Assembly (NCBI GenBank): GCA_033002965.1
Contig: JAURVB010013334.1
Span: 54,881 to 118,880 of the forward strand
DNA length: 64,000 nucleotides
DNA from: Piper betle
Taxonomy: Eukaryota > Streptophyta > Magnoliopsida > Piperales > Piperaceae
Reading direction: 5' to 3'
Under the pieces are notes generated by a model. That model did no database searches. It was not told the origin of the DNA and was given only the letters and a program-made list of their open reading frames with translations. This document shows positions 10,638 through 20,628 of the stretch, piece after piece (position 1 is the first letter of the stretch; each line of letters begins with the position of its first letter). The position numbers were made by a program, and so were the translations under genes.

Positions 10638-12097
10638 AGACAAGATATTATTTGGATTTGAAAGAGACATATATAGTACCGTCTTTTAGACGGAATTTGG
10701 TTTCTATTTCTATATTGGACAAATTTGGTTATTCTTGTTCATTTAGAAATAATAAGTTTAGTCTTTTTCTAAATTCAAATATTGTGGGTACGGGTTCCTT
10801 GTCTTTTTATGATAATCTATATTTACTTGATACTATTGCATCTTTTAATGAAACTTTGCATGTGGGTTTATGTGGTACGAAAAGAAAATTAACCAATGAG
10901 AATTCTGCTTTATTCTGGCACAAGCGTTTAGGACACATTTCTAAACAAAGAATTGAACGACTTATGTCAGATGGAATTCTTGATTCTCTTAATTTATCAG
11001 ATTTTCAAGTCTGTATTGAGTGCATTAAGGGAAAACAAACAAATATAAGGAGACTAGGTGCCAATAGATCTTCAAGTGTCTTAGAACTAATATATACGGA
11101 TATTTGTGGGCCATTTTCTACGGCTTCTTGGAATGGTCAACAATATTTTATTACGTTCATAGACGATCATTCTCATTATGGTTACCTATATCTCATTCAT
11201 GAGAAGTCTCAAGCATTGGACTTGTTTAAGGCATATAAGGTTGAAGTTGAGAACCAACTTGACAAAACTATTAAGGCTGTCAGATCTGACCGTGGTGGTG
11301 AATACTATGGTAGATATGATGGATCAGGTGTACAATGTCCAGGACCATTTGCCAAATTCCTAGAAGAGTGCGGAATTGTCCCACAATACACAATGCCAGG
11401 TACTCCTAGCATGAATGGTGTTGCTGAGAGACGAAACCGAACATTAAAGGACATGGTGAGAAGTATGATTGTTCATACTACTTTAACTGATTCACTCTGG
11501 GGTGAGGCACTAAAGACAGTAGCATATCTTCTTAATAGAGTGCCAACAAAGGCAACTGTTAAGACCCCTTATGAATTATGGACTGGAAAAAAATCCAGTA
11601 TTAAGCATTTACGCATTTGGGGTTGTCCAGCTGAGGCAAGGCCTTATAGGCCAAATGAAAGGAAACTGGACTTAAGAACAGTTAGCAGTTATTTTGTTGG
11701 GTACTCTGAACGGTCTAGAGGGTATAAGTTTTATGATCCCACAATAAGGTCATTCTTTGAGACGGGAAATGCCCAGTTCTTTGAGGATATTGAGTTTGGA
11801 GGGAGAAATGAAGTTAGAGACTTTGTCTTTGAAGAAGAATCTGATTCTCTTCCCATGATTGTTCTTGACAATAATCAGGATCAGGATTATATTCCTGATG
11901 TTGTTCAAGAAACAATATCAGAATTACAAGACAATGTCGAGAATCTCCCTAATCAAGTTATACCTGAAGAGCAAACTCAACAACCTCAAGAGCAAATGCC
12001 ATTAAGGAGATCCACAAGAGAAAGGAGAAATTCCAAGAACATGAGGATAATACTGGAATGGTGGAAGATGATCCAATCAACTTTCATCAAGCCATGA
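10631..12097 (+). pseudogene. copia GAG-pre-integrase and integrase
   Basis: A 488-codon open frame. An integrase zinc-binding HHCC module is visible (H97, H102, C128, C131), then the catalytic core with D157 (YTDICGPF), D220 ([10 protein letters not shown]) and E266 (GVAERRNRT). This is followed by the copia C-terminal block ([10 protein letters not shown]..., [14 protein letters not shown]). The catalytic triad is intact. The frame ends in STFIKP after a small deletion near 12030-12060 throws RT out of frame, so the domain looks complete but the polyprotein is broken. The internal start codon is not meaningful for a polyprotein domain. Confidence 0.93.
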
Positions 12098-13500
12098 AGA
12101 GTTCTAATTCTCAAAAGTGGATTGATGCCATGAATGAAGAGATGAAGTCCATGAAAGCTAATGACGTTTGGGATCTTGTTCCATTGCCTGAAGGTGCGAA
12201 ACCTATTGGTTGTAAATGGATATTTAAAACCAAGAGGGATTCAAAAGGTGATGTAGAAAGATATAAGGCTCGTCTTGTTGCAAAGGGCTTTACTCAAAAG
12301 GAAGGCATGGATTATAATGAGACTTTCTCTCCAGTTTCATCGAAAGACTCATTCAGAATAATTATGGCATTAGTGGCACATTTTGATCTTGAGTTACATC
12401 AGATGGATGTAAAGACTGCGTTTCTAAATGGTGACATTGATGAAACAATTTATATGGTGCAACCGGAAAACTTTGTATCTGGAGATTCAAAGAATATGGT
12501 TTGCAAATTAAAGAAATCCATCTATGGACTTAAGCAGGCTTCTCGTCAATGGTATCACAAATTTCATCAAGTGATTCTCTCATTTGGTTTTGAGATGAAT
12601 GTTATTGATGATTGTATATACCATAAGTTTAGTGGGAGTAAGTATATTTTTCTGGTTTTATATGTTGATGATATATTGCTTGCCAGTAATGATATAAGTT
12701 TCTTGCACGAAACCAAGAGATTTTTATCAAAGAAATTTGAAATGAAAGATCTTGGAAATGCGTCTTTTGTATTAGGAATTCAAATACATCGGGATCGTTC
12801 TCGATGTATACTTGGATTATCACAAAAGACCTATATAGAAAAAGTGCTTAAAAGATTTGGCATGCAAGATTGTAAACCAGGAGATACCCCTGTTTCTAAA
12901 GGAGACAAATTCAGTCTCAATCAGTGTCTTAAAATGACATATAAGGAAATGAAATGCAAAAGATTCCCTATGCTTCAGCAATAGGAAGTCTTATGTATGC
13001 TCAAGTATGTACGCGTCCAGATATTGCGTATATTGTTGGAATGTTGGGCAGATATTTAAGTAATCCAGGATTGGATCACTGGATAGCAGCCAAAAGAGTC
13101 ATAAGGTATCTTCAGAGAACAAAACATTACATGCTTACCTATCGGAAGTCAGATCAACTTGAGATCATTGGGTATTCTGATTCTGATTTTGGTGGATGTC
13201 AAGCTATGTCTACCTGCTTGCTGGAGGAGCTATTTCTTGGAAGAGTGCTAAGCAGACACTCATAGCTTCTTCCACCATGGCAGCTGAATTCATAGTTTGT
13301 TATGAGGCATCCAATCATGGAATATGGTTGCGGAATTTTGTCACAGGGCTGCGCATTATTGATAATATTGAAAGACCACTTAAGTTATTTTGTGACAATC
13401 AGTTTGCAGTATCATATTCAAATAACAACAGGAGCTCATCTAAATCAAAACTATATAGAGATCAAGTTCCTTGTTGTGAAAGAAAGAGTTTAGAGTGATA
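12058..13500 (+). pseudogene. copia reverse transcriptase and RNase H, frameshifted
   Basis: The RT frame 12058-12984 (308 codons) has copia RT blocks: KWIFKTKRD, RYKARLVAKGFTQ, HQMDVKTAFLNG, KSIYGLKQASRQWY and the catalytic YVDD at residues 202-205. It shifts frame near 12955 (then PYASAIGSLMYAQVCTRPDIAY in the next frame) and again near 13200, where the RNase H part ([23 protein letters not shown]) is in a third frame. The last conserved block ([13 protein letters not shown]) is readable at 13455-13493. The RT catalytic residues are intact but the protein is split into pieces. Confidence 0.92.
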
Positions 13501-13960
13501 AAGTTTCGGTAAAGTCTCTATAGAGCATATTGGGACAAACTCTATAGTTGTGGATCCACTTACTAAAAGTTTACCGCCCAAGGTCTTTCATGAGTATGTT
13601 GCTCATCTGGGTGTTGTATCATTTGATGATATGTTACTTTAGTGGGAGTTTGTTTTGTTGAGGTATTTGGTTTATGTTTCACTCTATTTTGGTGATCTCA
13701 TAAGGTTGGACCAGTTGAAAATAGGCATGTTCAGATCAAATTACATGTAATTTTCATGCTACACATCCATACTTGATCTATGTCATTTAATTATGTTGAT
13801 GTATGTGACCATGGATGGGTTTAGTTACGATAAATGTAACGAAAATCGCCTTGATCCTATATTAACATTAATTAATGGACGAGATTGTTATTTTGGAATA
13901 ATAGCGTATGTTATTTTGGAGCTCATACGGTAATATACAATTATCTTTATATATATAGTC

Positions 13961-13972
13961 CAAGTGGGAGAT
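13961..13972 (+). other. polypurine tract of the copia element
   Basis: CAAGTGGGAGAT lies immediately upstream of the 3' LTR start TGTTGGATTTTGG. It is the usual plus-strand priming site. Confidence 0.85.
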
Positions 13973-14455
13973 TGTTGGATTTTGGACGTATATATACAAG
14001 TATATAATTGTATCATATGCTATTAATAAGGTTTGGGCCTAAATTAAATTGATCTATTAAAGTTAAGGTTAATGGGCCATTAATATTTAAGATAAATATG
14101 TGGAGATACCATATATTTAAGATGAGTATGGATAAATATGTGTAGATACCGTTTTCGTAATCTCTAATTTATGATGGGTTAAATTGGAATTATGAAAGAT
14201 AAGGATAAATACGGTTATACGAATAAATACGGTTATGGTCCCCGAATTCGCACCGTTGTTTTTCTTTTCTGGTATCCCATCATCCAGGAACTCTGGCTTT
14301 GGAGAACCGGTGTAGAATTTGGAAGATCAAACCAGAAGAAATCAAAGAATTGCTTTACTATTATGGATCCAGGTACGCTTCCGTTATTAAATTTATTTTC
14401 TTGATGATTTGATATGAAGAAGGTTTTATTGATGATGGTTTTATCATCTATATAA
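13973..14455 (+). repeat. 3' LTR of the copia element, lacking 35 bp at its end
   Basis: It aligns base for base with 8314-8796 and stops at TCTATATAA. The following A and TCACAACAG belong to target or filler sequence, not to the LTR end TTTTGG...CTACA seen at 8797-8831. The terminal CA that integrase needs is therefore missing on this side. Confidence 0.92.
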
Positions 14456-14456
14456 A

Positions 14457-14493
14457 TCACAACAGTTAGCTCATCTATCTTAACTCCTGCCTG
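14457..14493. repeat. long target duplication, right copy
   Basis: Second copy of the sequence at 8279-8315. Here it runs straight on into the PPR coding sequence, so this side carries the ancestral junction (CTCCTGCCTGCATTTG). Confidence 0.9.
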
Positions 14494-15870
14494 CATTTGA
14501 TACATAAGTTTAAAAGCCTCCCTCCACATACCAGTCCTTGCATATCCCAAAGTCATACTCTTCCACGAAATAACATTTCGTTCGCCCGTTGTGCTGAAAA
14601 TCCTAAATGCATTATCAACACACCCACATTTTGCATACAAGTCGATCAGAGCACTGCCCACATAGACATTTGATAAACTTCGAGTCTTGTTCACAGAAGC
14701 ATGGAGCCATCTTCCTTCTATAATGGCCTCTACTCTTGTACAAGCTTTCAGAGCTGAAGTATAGGTTAATGGATTAGGTTCCACACTGACTCGAGGGCTT
14801 GAAATCCATTGCCAAATTGAGCATGGCCAGAGATGAAAGCAGTTCATGAGAAAATATCCCTTATTTGCATATGTTGTAGAACAACCTTTGCATAATTGTG
14901 CTTCCCACACTTGCAATAGAACCACACAAGTGTGCTTCCAATATGAACATTTTTTAACGTGTTGTTCTTCAAGATCTGTGCATGAACTTCTTTACCGAAG
15001 AGTAAACTTATCCACAAGAGCTCAGTATGCTCACAATAGTCAAATTATTAGCAAATATCCGCCTTCTTTTCATCTTTCTGAACAAGCTTATTGCATCTTT
15101 ACGAAGGCCATTTCCAGCAAAACCTGCGATCATACAAGTCCATGACACAGTGCTCCTCTTGGTCATCTAATCAAAGAACTTTTTGGCATTCTGCACCTCA
15201 CCACACTTCATATACATATCAAGTAAACTACTCCCAACAAAGACATCGTACCTGATCAGTTTCTTCACTACAGCGCCATGTAACTGTCTTCCCATGCTCA
15301 AAGCCTTGGCTTCCCCACAAGCCTTTAAACAACTACAGATGATAAATTCATTCGGATAGATCCCATCATCCTGCATCTGTCTAAACAACGAAAAGACATC
15401 CTTCTCAAGCCCTTGTTGCGCAAAGGGCCATGATCATGGTGGTCCAACAGATTAAATCTCGAGAAGACATTCTATTGAAGATCTCAAACGCCCTCGATAA
15501 ATTTTCACATTGCAAGTAAAGCGAACGAGGGCACTATCAACAATCAATTTGTTCCACTTGCCCTTCACAATGCAAGCATGAATCTGTTCACCTAGCTTCG
15601 CATCTAGGCTTCTTCCACATTGGTTCAAGATACAAACAAAAGTAGAACGATTGAGCTCAGAACTTCTTAACAAATATTTGAGAAACCCATGAAAGTGTTC
15701 CTCTAACCCAATTTTATCGTAACCACTGAGCATTGCGGTCCATGTAACGATATTTCTCTCAACCATTTGACCGAACACCTTCCGGACGATCCACAAATGG
15801 CCCGACGATACAGACGCGCAAATCAAATTGTTATAAACAAACACCGGACCTGAGCTTGCCAAGTTCTCTA
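14457..15870 (-). pseudogene. PLS-type pentatricopeptide repeat protein gene, inactivated
   Basis: PPR proteins bind organelle RNA and act in RNA editing, processing or transcription. Minus-strand translation shows successive PPR units: VFGQMVERNIVTWTAML near 15780, LGEQIHACIVKGKWNKLIVD near 15560, FRQMQDDGIYPNEF and GRQLHGAVVKK near 15380-15270, MYMKCGEVQNAKKFFD near 15200, then GSALIDLYAKCGCVDNAFR and SWKSMTLGYARTGMWREAFK near 14650-14500. The gene is broken by frameshifts near 15490 and 15430 and by stops near 15165 and 14830-15060. The copia insertion removed its last codons to 8247-8278. The unit order resembles Arabidopsis At4g18520 (PDM1/SEL1, a plastid protein) as I recall it; a search should confirm this. 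Those lesions outside the insertion mean it may have been dead before the element arrived. Confidence 0.85.
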
Positions 15871-15923
15871 AATCAATTTATGGGCAATCCTGACGTGGTT
15901 TCTCCCAGAACATGACTGAAGCA

Positions 15924-16202
15924 TTAAAGCCAGCTCATGAGAGTGAAGAAACCGGAAGAATGGTAATGAGGACGGACCCAACTGCTTCTCATAATGGCAA
16001 GAGTTGAGGTTGATGAACCGCAATAGGAGGAATTATGGCATGAAACTGAAGGCGACTTGTGAATCATCTTCTCTTTATAATTGTTTGGAAGAGTTTTGGA
16101 ATTGAGAATGGGGAGGAGGCATGTATGGGTGAAGAAGAAAGAGGTGAGGGAATGAGATACATGATAAGTGTTGTTGGATGTCAGTGAGGGAGGTGGGAAC
16201 AT
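15924..16202 (-). pseudogene. possible N-terminal part of the PPR pseudogene
   Basis: An open frame of 92 codons, rich in Ser, Thr and His, lies just upstream of the first recognisable PPR unit, where an organelle transit peptide would be. It is not in frame with the PPR units and no motif supports it, so this is a positional guess. Confidence 0.3.
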
Positions 16203-16402
16203 CTCTTCTTCACGGAATCAAGAAGATGACCACCCAAATCAAGATATTCGAGGAGGCGGCATGGAGAAAGACGTGGATAACATATTTGAAACTTCTCGAC
16301 TCGTTTTTTCCACTGTAGAGTATGCGAAGAACCTGTGCCTAACATCATCTGTTCTCTACGGGGTGAGCGAAAGTATGAATGTAGGTTGCATCGCAAAGTA
16401 GA

Positions 16403-17660
16403 TGAATTTACTCTAAATAAGATTACAAAGGTGCTTAAGTTATAAATTTAGCACGAATCACTTATATCTTTTATATTTTATACCTACAACCAAATTAATA
16501 TGGACGAAAAGTATATAATTTTATTAATAAATTTGTAATATTTTTTGAATGTGAATCTTATAAAAATTATATAAATACGATTCACACCCGTTAACATAAA
16601 TTCACAGTTCAAATTTACACTAAGCCATTTAAGTCTTCTATAAATCTTATTAAACATTTCTAAAGTATACTCTTTAGCACTAAAATATATATATAATTTA
16701 ATTTAGTTATTTTAATTTTTAGTTAAGGTATAAATATTAGTTATTTATGACATAAGATCTTTTCTTAAAAAAATTTCCAATTTTTGTGTTTTTTTACAAG
16801 AAATTTTTTTGTATTAAAATCTTTTCACATTGTTACAAAAATCTCTATCAAATTTAAATTATAAATTACTATCATTCATATTTGTAAGCAATGAGGGACA
16901 ATTATGGATTAACAATTACATTAAGTGTTAAAATGAATAAATCAATTTATTATCAATTTTTAATTTTTTTATGATTCTATAATAATTTAAAATGTGGAGG
17001 ATATATATAATCTTCGTGGTAATTTTTAGATAATAAGCAATGATAATTAAATCAATTTGCTAATAATAAAATTATTTAAATGAAACGAATATCGAAACAA
17101 TTTTTGTTAGTTAATAGACTAGAAGAAAAAAAAGCTCATTACGCAAATTTTTTATTATTTTTTGATTGTCTATTGTGAAGAGAACTTGTACATGATGGGC
17201 TGAGGAAACAATCTGCTAAACATAATATATACCAGTTGCCCCACTTCTAAAATTAAAAACGAAGTGACCCGTTGGTTGAAGAGGTAGGTCAGGAGGTGAA
17301 AAAACTAAAGATGGAGTAGTAATCTACTCTAAGATCTTACAACCAATATAATTCTAAAGTCTAATTAATTTTAATCAATTATGAACTCATTAAATGTTCT
17401 CGTGACAATTTTATTATTTCAAAAAAAAAGGTTCCCTTATATATACTTTTCTAGTTGTCTATTAGGTTTTACCGCTAATAATGGCCATATGACCTTTCAA
17501 TAGGTTATTTTATAAAGCTTCAAACCCTTCTCCAGATATTTTAATCATTACCTGATATGGGTTTTCAATATTGTAAGTTATGTCTATTACACGAACGGCT
17601 ACAACTACTAATTGCAAGCAGTTCTATTTGTTCTCAACTAATCATCACTGATTTGATATA
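16403..17660. other. AT-rich intergenic, nothing recognised
   Basis: Long A/T runs, no coding frame of note and no repeat that I recognise. Confidence 0.5.
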
Positions 17661-17665
17661 TATGT

Positions 17666-20623
17666 TGTAACACCCCAAATCCGGTCCACACTCGTGAACC
17701 GAACCGGCATGTTACAGGCCCCGGTTAGGTCGGCTAACCCGAACCTAACTCATGCGGATCCAATCTCGGCGTCTTAAGATGAAGATACGACTCGCAATGC
17801 ATTGATGAATATACAACCCTAACGTGGTACTACATGAATGACATGCAATTCAAGCACACACCAATACCATTACGATTAAACTCAATAAAAATTCTAAAAT
17901 AAAACGGACAGAATTTCCCCTAAAAGTGCAATTAGGATCCACCCTGTCAAAACAATACATACCAATATATATGCATATATCAATAATTTTAATCACACAT
18001 AATCTAATATACTGTATATTCATTATAGAACTTGGGCCATACTTCTGCTGCGCACTCTGATCACATCTCACCTCTTATCATCATATCTTAGCTTTTCATC
18101 ATGTCATAACATTATCTCGTTGCGTTTAATCATATCCTATCATGTCTTAGTATTTCACATCATTCACAATATGATAGCATCATCAATAAAATATAAACAC
18201 TCAATCGACTAACATGTGTGCAAGTGACAACAATGCTCCTCCGTCCAAGCTGGCTCCTTCAACTCGTGATTATTACCTACATATAGTATAAAAACACGTC
18301 AGTAACAAGTGTTACTGGTCCGGAAAATAAAATAACTATAACAAGCTGGCTATGAGAGCAAACTCTCATATGAAAGAAAACATCATACTCCACGTGAACA
18401 CTCTGAAGGGCACTACTGAGGAGCCACTGGGCTGCAGACCCGGTAGCATCCCGAACTTACTGATCTGCTGCTGGTACTGTGCCGCTCTCGGCACTTCTTT
18501 TTCAGTACTTCTCGTGAAACTTTATCCTAAGCCCTCTCCTTACCTCCATATTTCTCCTGGCCTTGAGCACGAAGGCCGAGTACTCTCAGGCAGTCGCCTT
18601 TAGTACCCTTTGAACCACAAGTCCGGACATGCGCTGTACTAAACAGTACCCGTAAACCTCCACGTTCTCCGGGTGTGAGGAACTCAAACGCGGAGTTGTC
18701 AGGATCCCTCGGGAATGGAACAGTCCGCTGGCACTAATCCAGAGCCCGCTTTGACTGTCACGGCATCCTCTGCATGGTACGTGCAGTCGATTTCTCCATC
18801 TCTCGTCTCACTGAAAACGCGAAAACTACATATATATAGGGCTGGGTAGGGATTTATATAATAGGCCCGAAGGCAACTTGTGGTGGATCTTAGTTTTCGA
18901 AATCATCCTCGAGGGATCTCATCCTCGAGGGGTTATTAATCCGGAAAATGTTCGGTTAAATGGCCCGAGTTAAGTGGGATCCGATAAAACGCCACTTAAC
19001 CCGTCCTGCAGGCAATAAATTAAACATACAATAGAAAGAGTAAATCAGAGACGAGTCCTAAACGGACCTGGTAGAAGCTCCAAGCGTGTCATCGCGCCTA
19101 GGCGGCAAGCTCCTACTCCGTACCTACACATCAAAACTAAATACTAACGCCCGCTAACTAAATGATGAATCACACACAATGACCGTCAATCAACAATCAA
19201 ATAATCATAAATATGAAAATAATTCTAACTAATATTATTCATACCAATTTTACTGTGTTTTTCCTAAGTTACATCGTACCCGATTAACATGCTCAAATTT
19301 ACTTTACATCATCGGATCACTTAATATTTACTCATTACCAATCATATCATACATATCATTACTTCTTTCATGCTCAGACTTCTATCATGGGAATCACTCA
19401 ATCCTATCATGTTATGCTAACAATCATCAATTTAAATAATCAAATTGGAGGTAATTATACCTCACATCGTCGGCAATCGGCGACGGCTAGGGTTCCGTCG
19501 CGTGTCTCGGAGCTCGAATTCGGCGCTCCCCGGCGTCCGACGTTCGATCGGACTCGACTGGGTGAGCCCCGTGGAAGATCCGGTGAATTCCGGCGAATTC
19601 CAGAAGTTCCGGTTTTCCGGCAGCTACTGGCGGTTTTCCGACGGCTTCGGGGTTTTCGGCGACAATCGCCGGCGGCGTCTACTGGCCGGAAAGTGGTCGT
19701 GTTGGGTACCCTCGGAACCGGCTCGGCGAGCCCGACTCATCTACAAGGTCGACGCGGCCAACGGAGGTGGCGGCTCGCCGAAAAATGCATAAGACAGAGC
19801 GGCGGCGATGGGTCGCTAGATCCGGCCGGCCAGGCCGGCGATGGCCTCCGCTCCGGTCGGGAAAGGTCAGCTGTGAGGGTCGAGGGTGCTCGAGCCGACC
19901 GACCTGATCGTGGTGGCGACTGGTCGGCGGTGGCGCGATCGACGACGCAAGGGCTGCGTCGCCGCGGTGATTCCTCGCGTCATGGCGGCCAGCTCGTGGC
20001 CGGGCTTGGTCGGGGTGGCAGGACGACGCCGTGGCCGGGCTGGGCGGCGTCGATTGGCGGCCAGGCGGCGTCGGCCGTGGCGGCGGTGGCGCGCGAACAG
20101 GGGCGGCGCGAGCACGAGGGTTTGGGCGAAGAAGAAAGGAAAGGTCGAGGGTGTGTGTGGTGGCAAACTCGTAAATATTACTTGACTTGTCTCCGGCTCG
20201 AGTCAAGTATAATAACTAAGTCGTATTAAATCCTAAAAATAATTCATAAAAATCGGGAAAAATCCCGTAAAATCAAACAACACCACAACATTATAATGAT
20301 ATGCTCTATGACTAACAACCCACCCAGATTGCCCGAACGCGTCCTAACGCGGTAAACGGCCTAATACTAATTCTACGATCCACTATATATAAAAATAATA
20401 AAAAAAATGACTGGCATACTCTCATATATCTGATAACTCATTCTGTTCTGCTGTATTCATGACGTTATCATCATATACTTGGGTACACATGACCCTCATA
20501 GCTCATACACGCGACTGGCATCGGCTCGGTACACGTGTCCTAAAACTGACTCAACTCGAAAAAATAATGGTCGACTCGACTAGTTCTAAATATAAAACCT
20601 TAACTCGAATCGTGGGTTTTACA
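17666..20623 (-). mobile_element. solo LTR (A) of a long-LTR Ty3/gypsy element, perfect TSD
   Basis: It starts TGTAACACCCC and ends GGGTTTTACA, 2,958 bp. It is bordered by TATGT at 17661-17665 and TATGT at 20624-20628, a perfect 5-bp target duplication. No internal region is present, so it is a solo LTR left by LTR-LTR recombination. Read on the minus strand it begins TGTAAAACCC, the same orientation as the LTRs at 33299 and 44491. A reverse-oriented TATA (near 18827-18838) with a conserved upstream block (18900-19010) marks the promoter. The segment 19480-20170 is very GC- and CpG-rich, whereas the matching segments of the B and C LTRs are depleted, suggesting A is the youngest or least decayed. 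Confidence 0.93.
18969..19000. promoter_or_regulatory. inverted repeat in the LTR A promoter region
   Basis: GTTAAGTGG (18969-18977) and CCACTTAAC (18992-19000) around a 14-bp spacer containing CGATAAAA. It lies about 150 bp upstream of the TATA in the LTR's own orientation. Equivalents occur in LTR B (34432-34464) and LTR C (45765-45803). Confidence 0.7.
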
Positions 20624-20628
20624 TATGT

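Larger units (their letters stand above)
8314..14455 (+). mobile_element. young Ty1/copia retrotransposon, coding-defective, truncated 3' LTR
   Basis: About 6.1 kb, plus strand. Order: 5' LTR (8314-8831), Met-tRNA-type PBS (8834-8845), an 840-nt leader, gag, protease, integrase, RT and RNase H (the copia order), polypurine tract and 3' LTR (13973-14455). The LTRs differ at only two or three of about 480 aligned positions, so the insertion is recent. Even so, the coding region has at least five frame breaks (near 10345, 10630, 12030-12060, 12955 and 13200), so this copy cannot make an intact polyprotein. The 3' LTR lacks the final 35 bp present in the 5' LTR. The element interrupts a PPR pseudogene. 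Clade within copia (Tork/TAR/Ikeros or another) is not assigned. Confidence 0.93.

Noticed and set aside
14233..14925. Single minus-strand frame joining PPR sequence to antisense LTR, as a possible new chimeric gene
   Set aside because: The junction is the copia insertion point; the LTR part is antisense sequence by chance open, and the PPR part upstream is broken by stops.
19387..20229. 280-codon open frame, Arg/Gly-rich, plus strand
   Set aside because: It lies wholly in the CpG-rich part of solo LTR A, where overlapping frames are open on both strands because stop codons are rare in GC-rich sequence. It has no domain and is absent from the sister LTRs.
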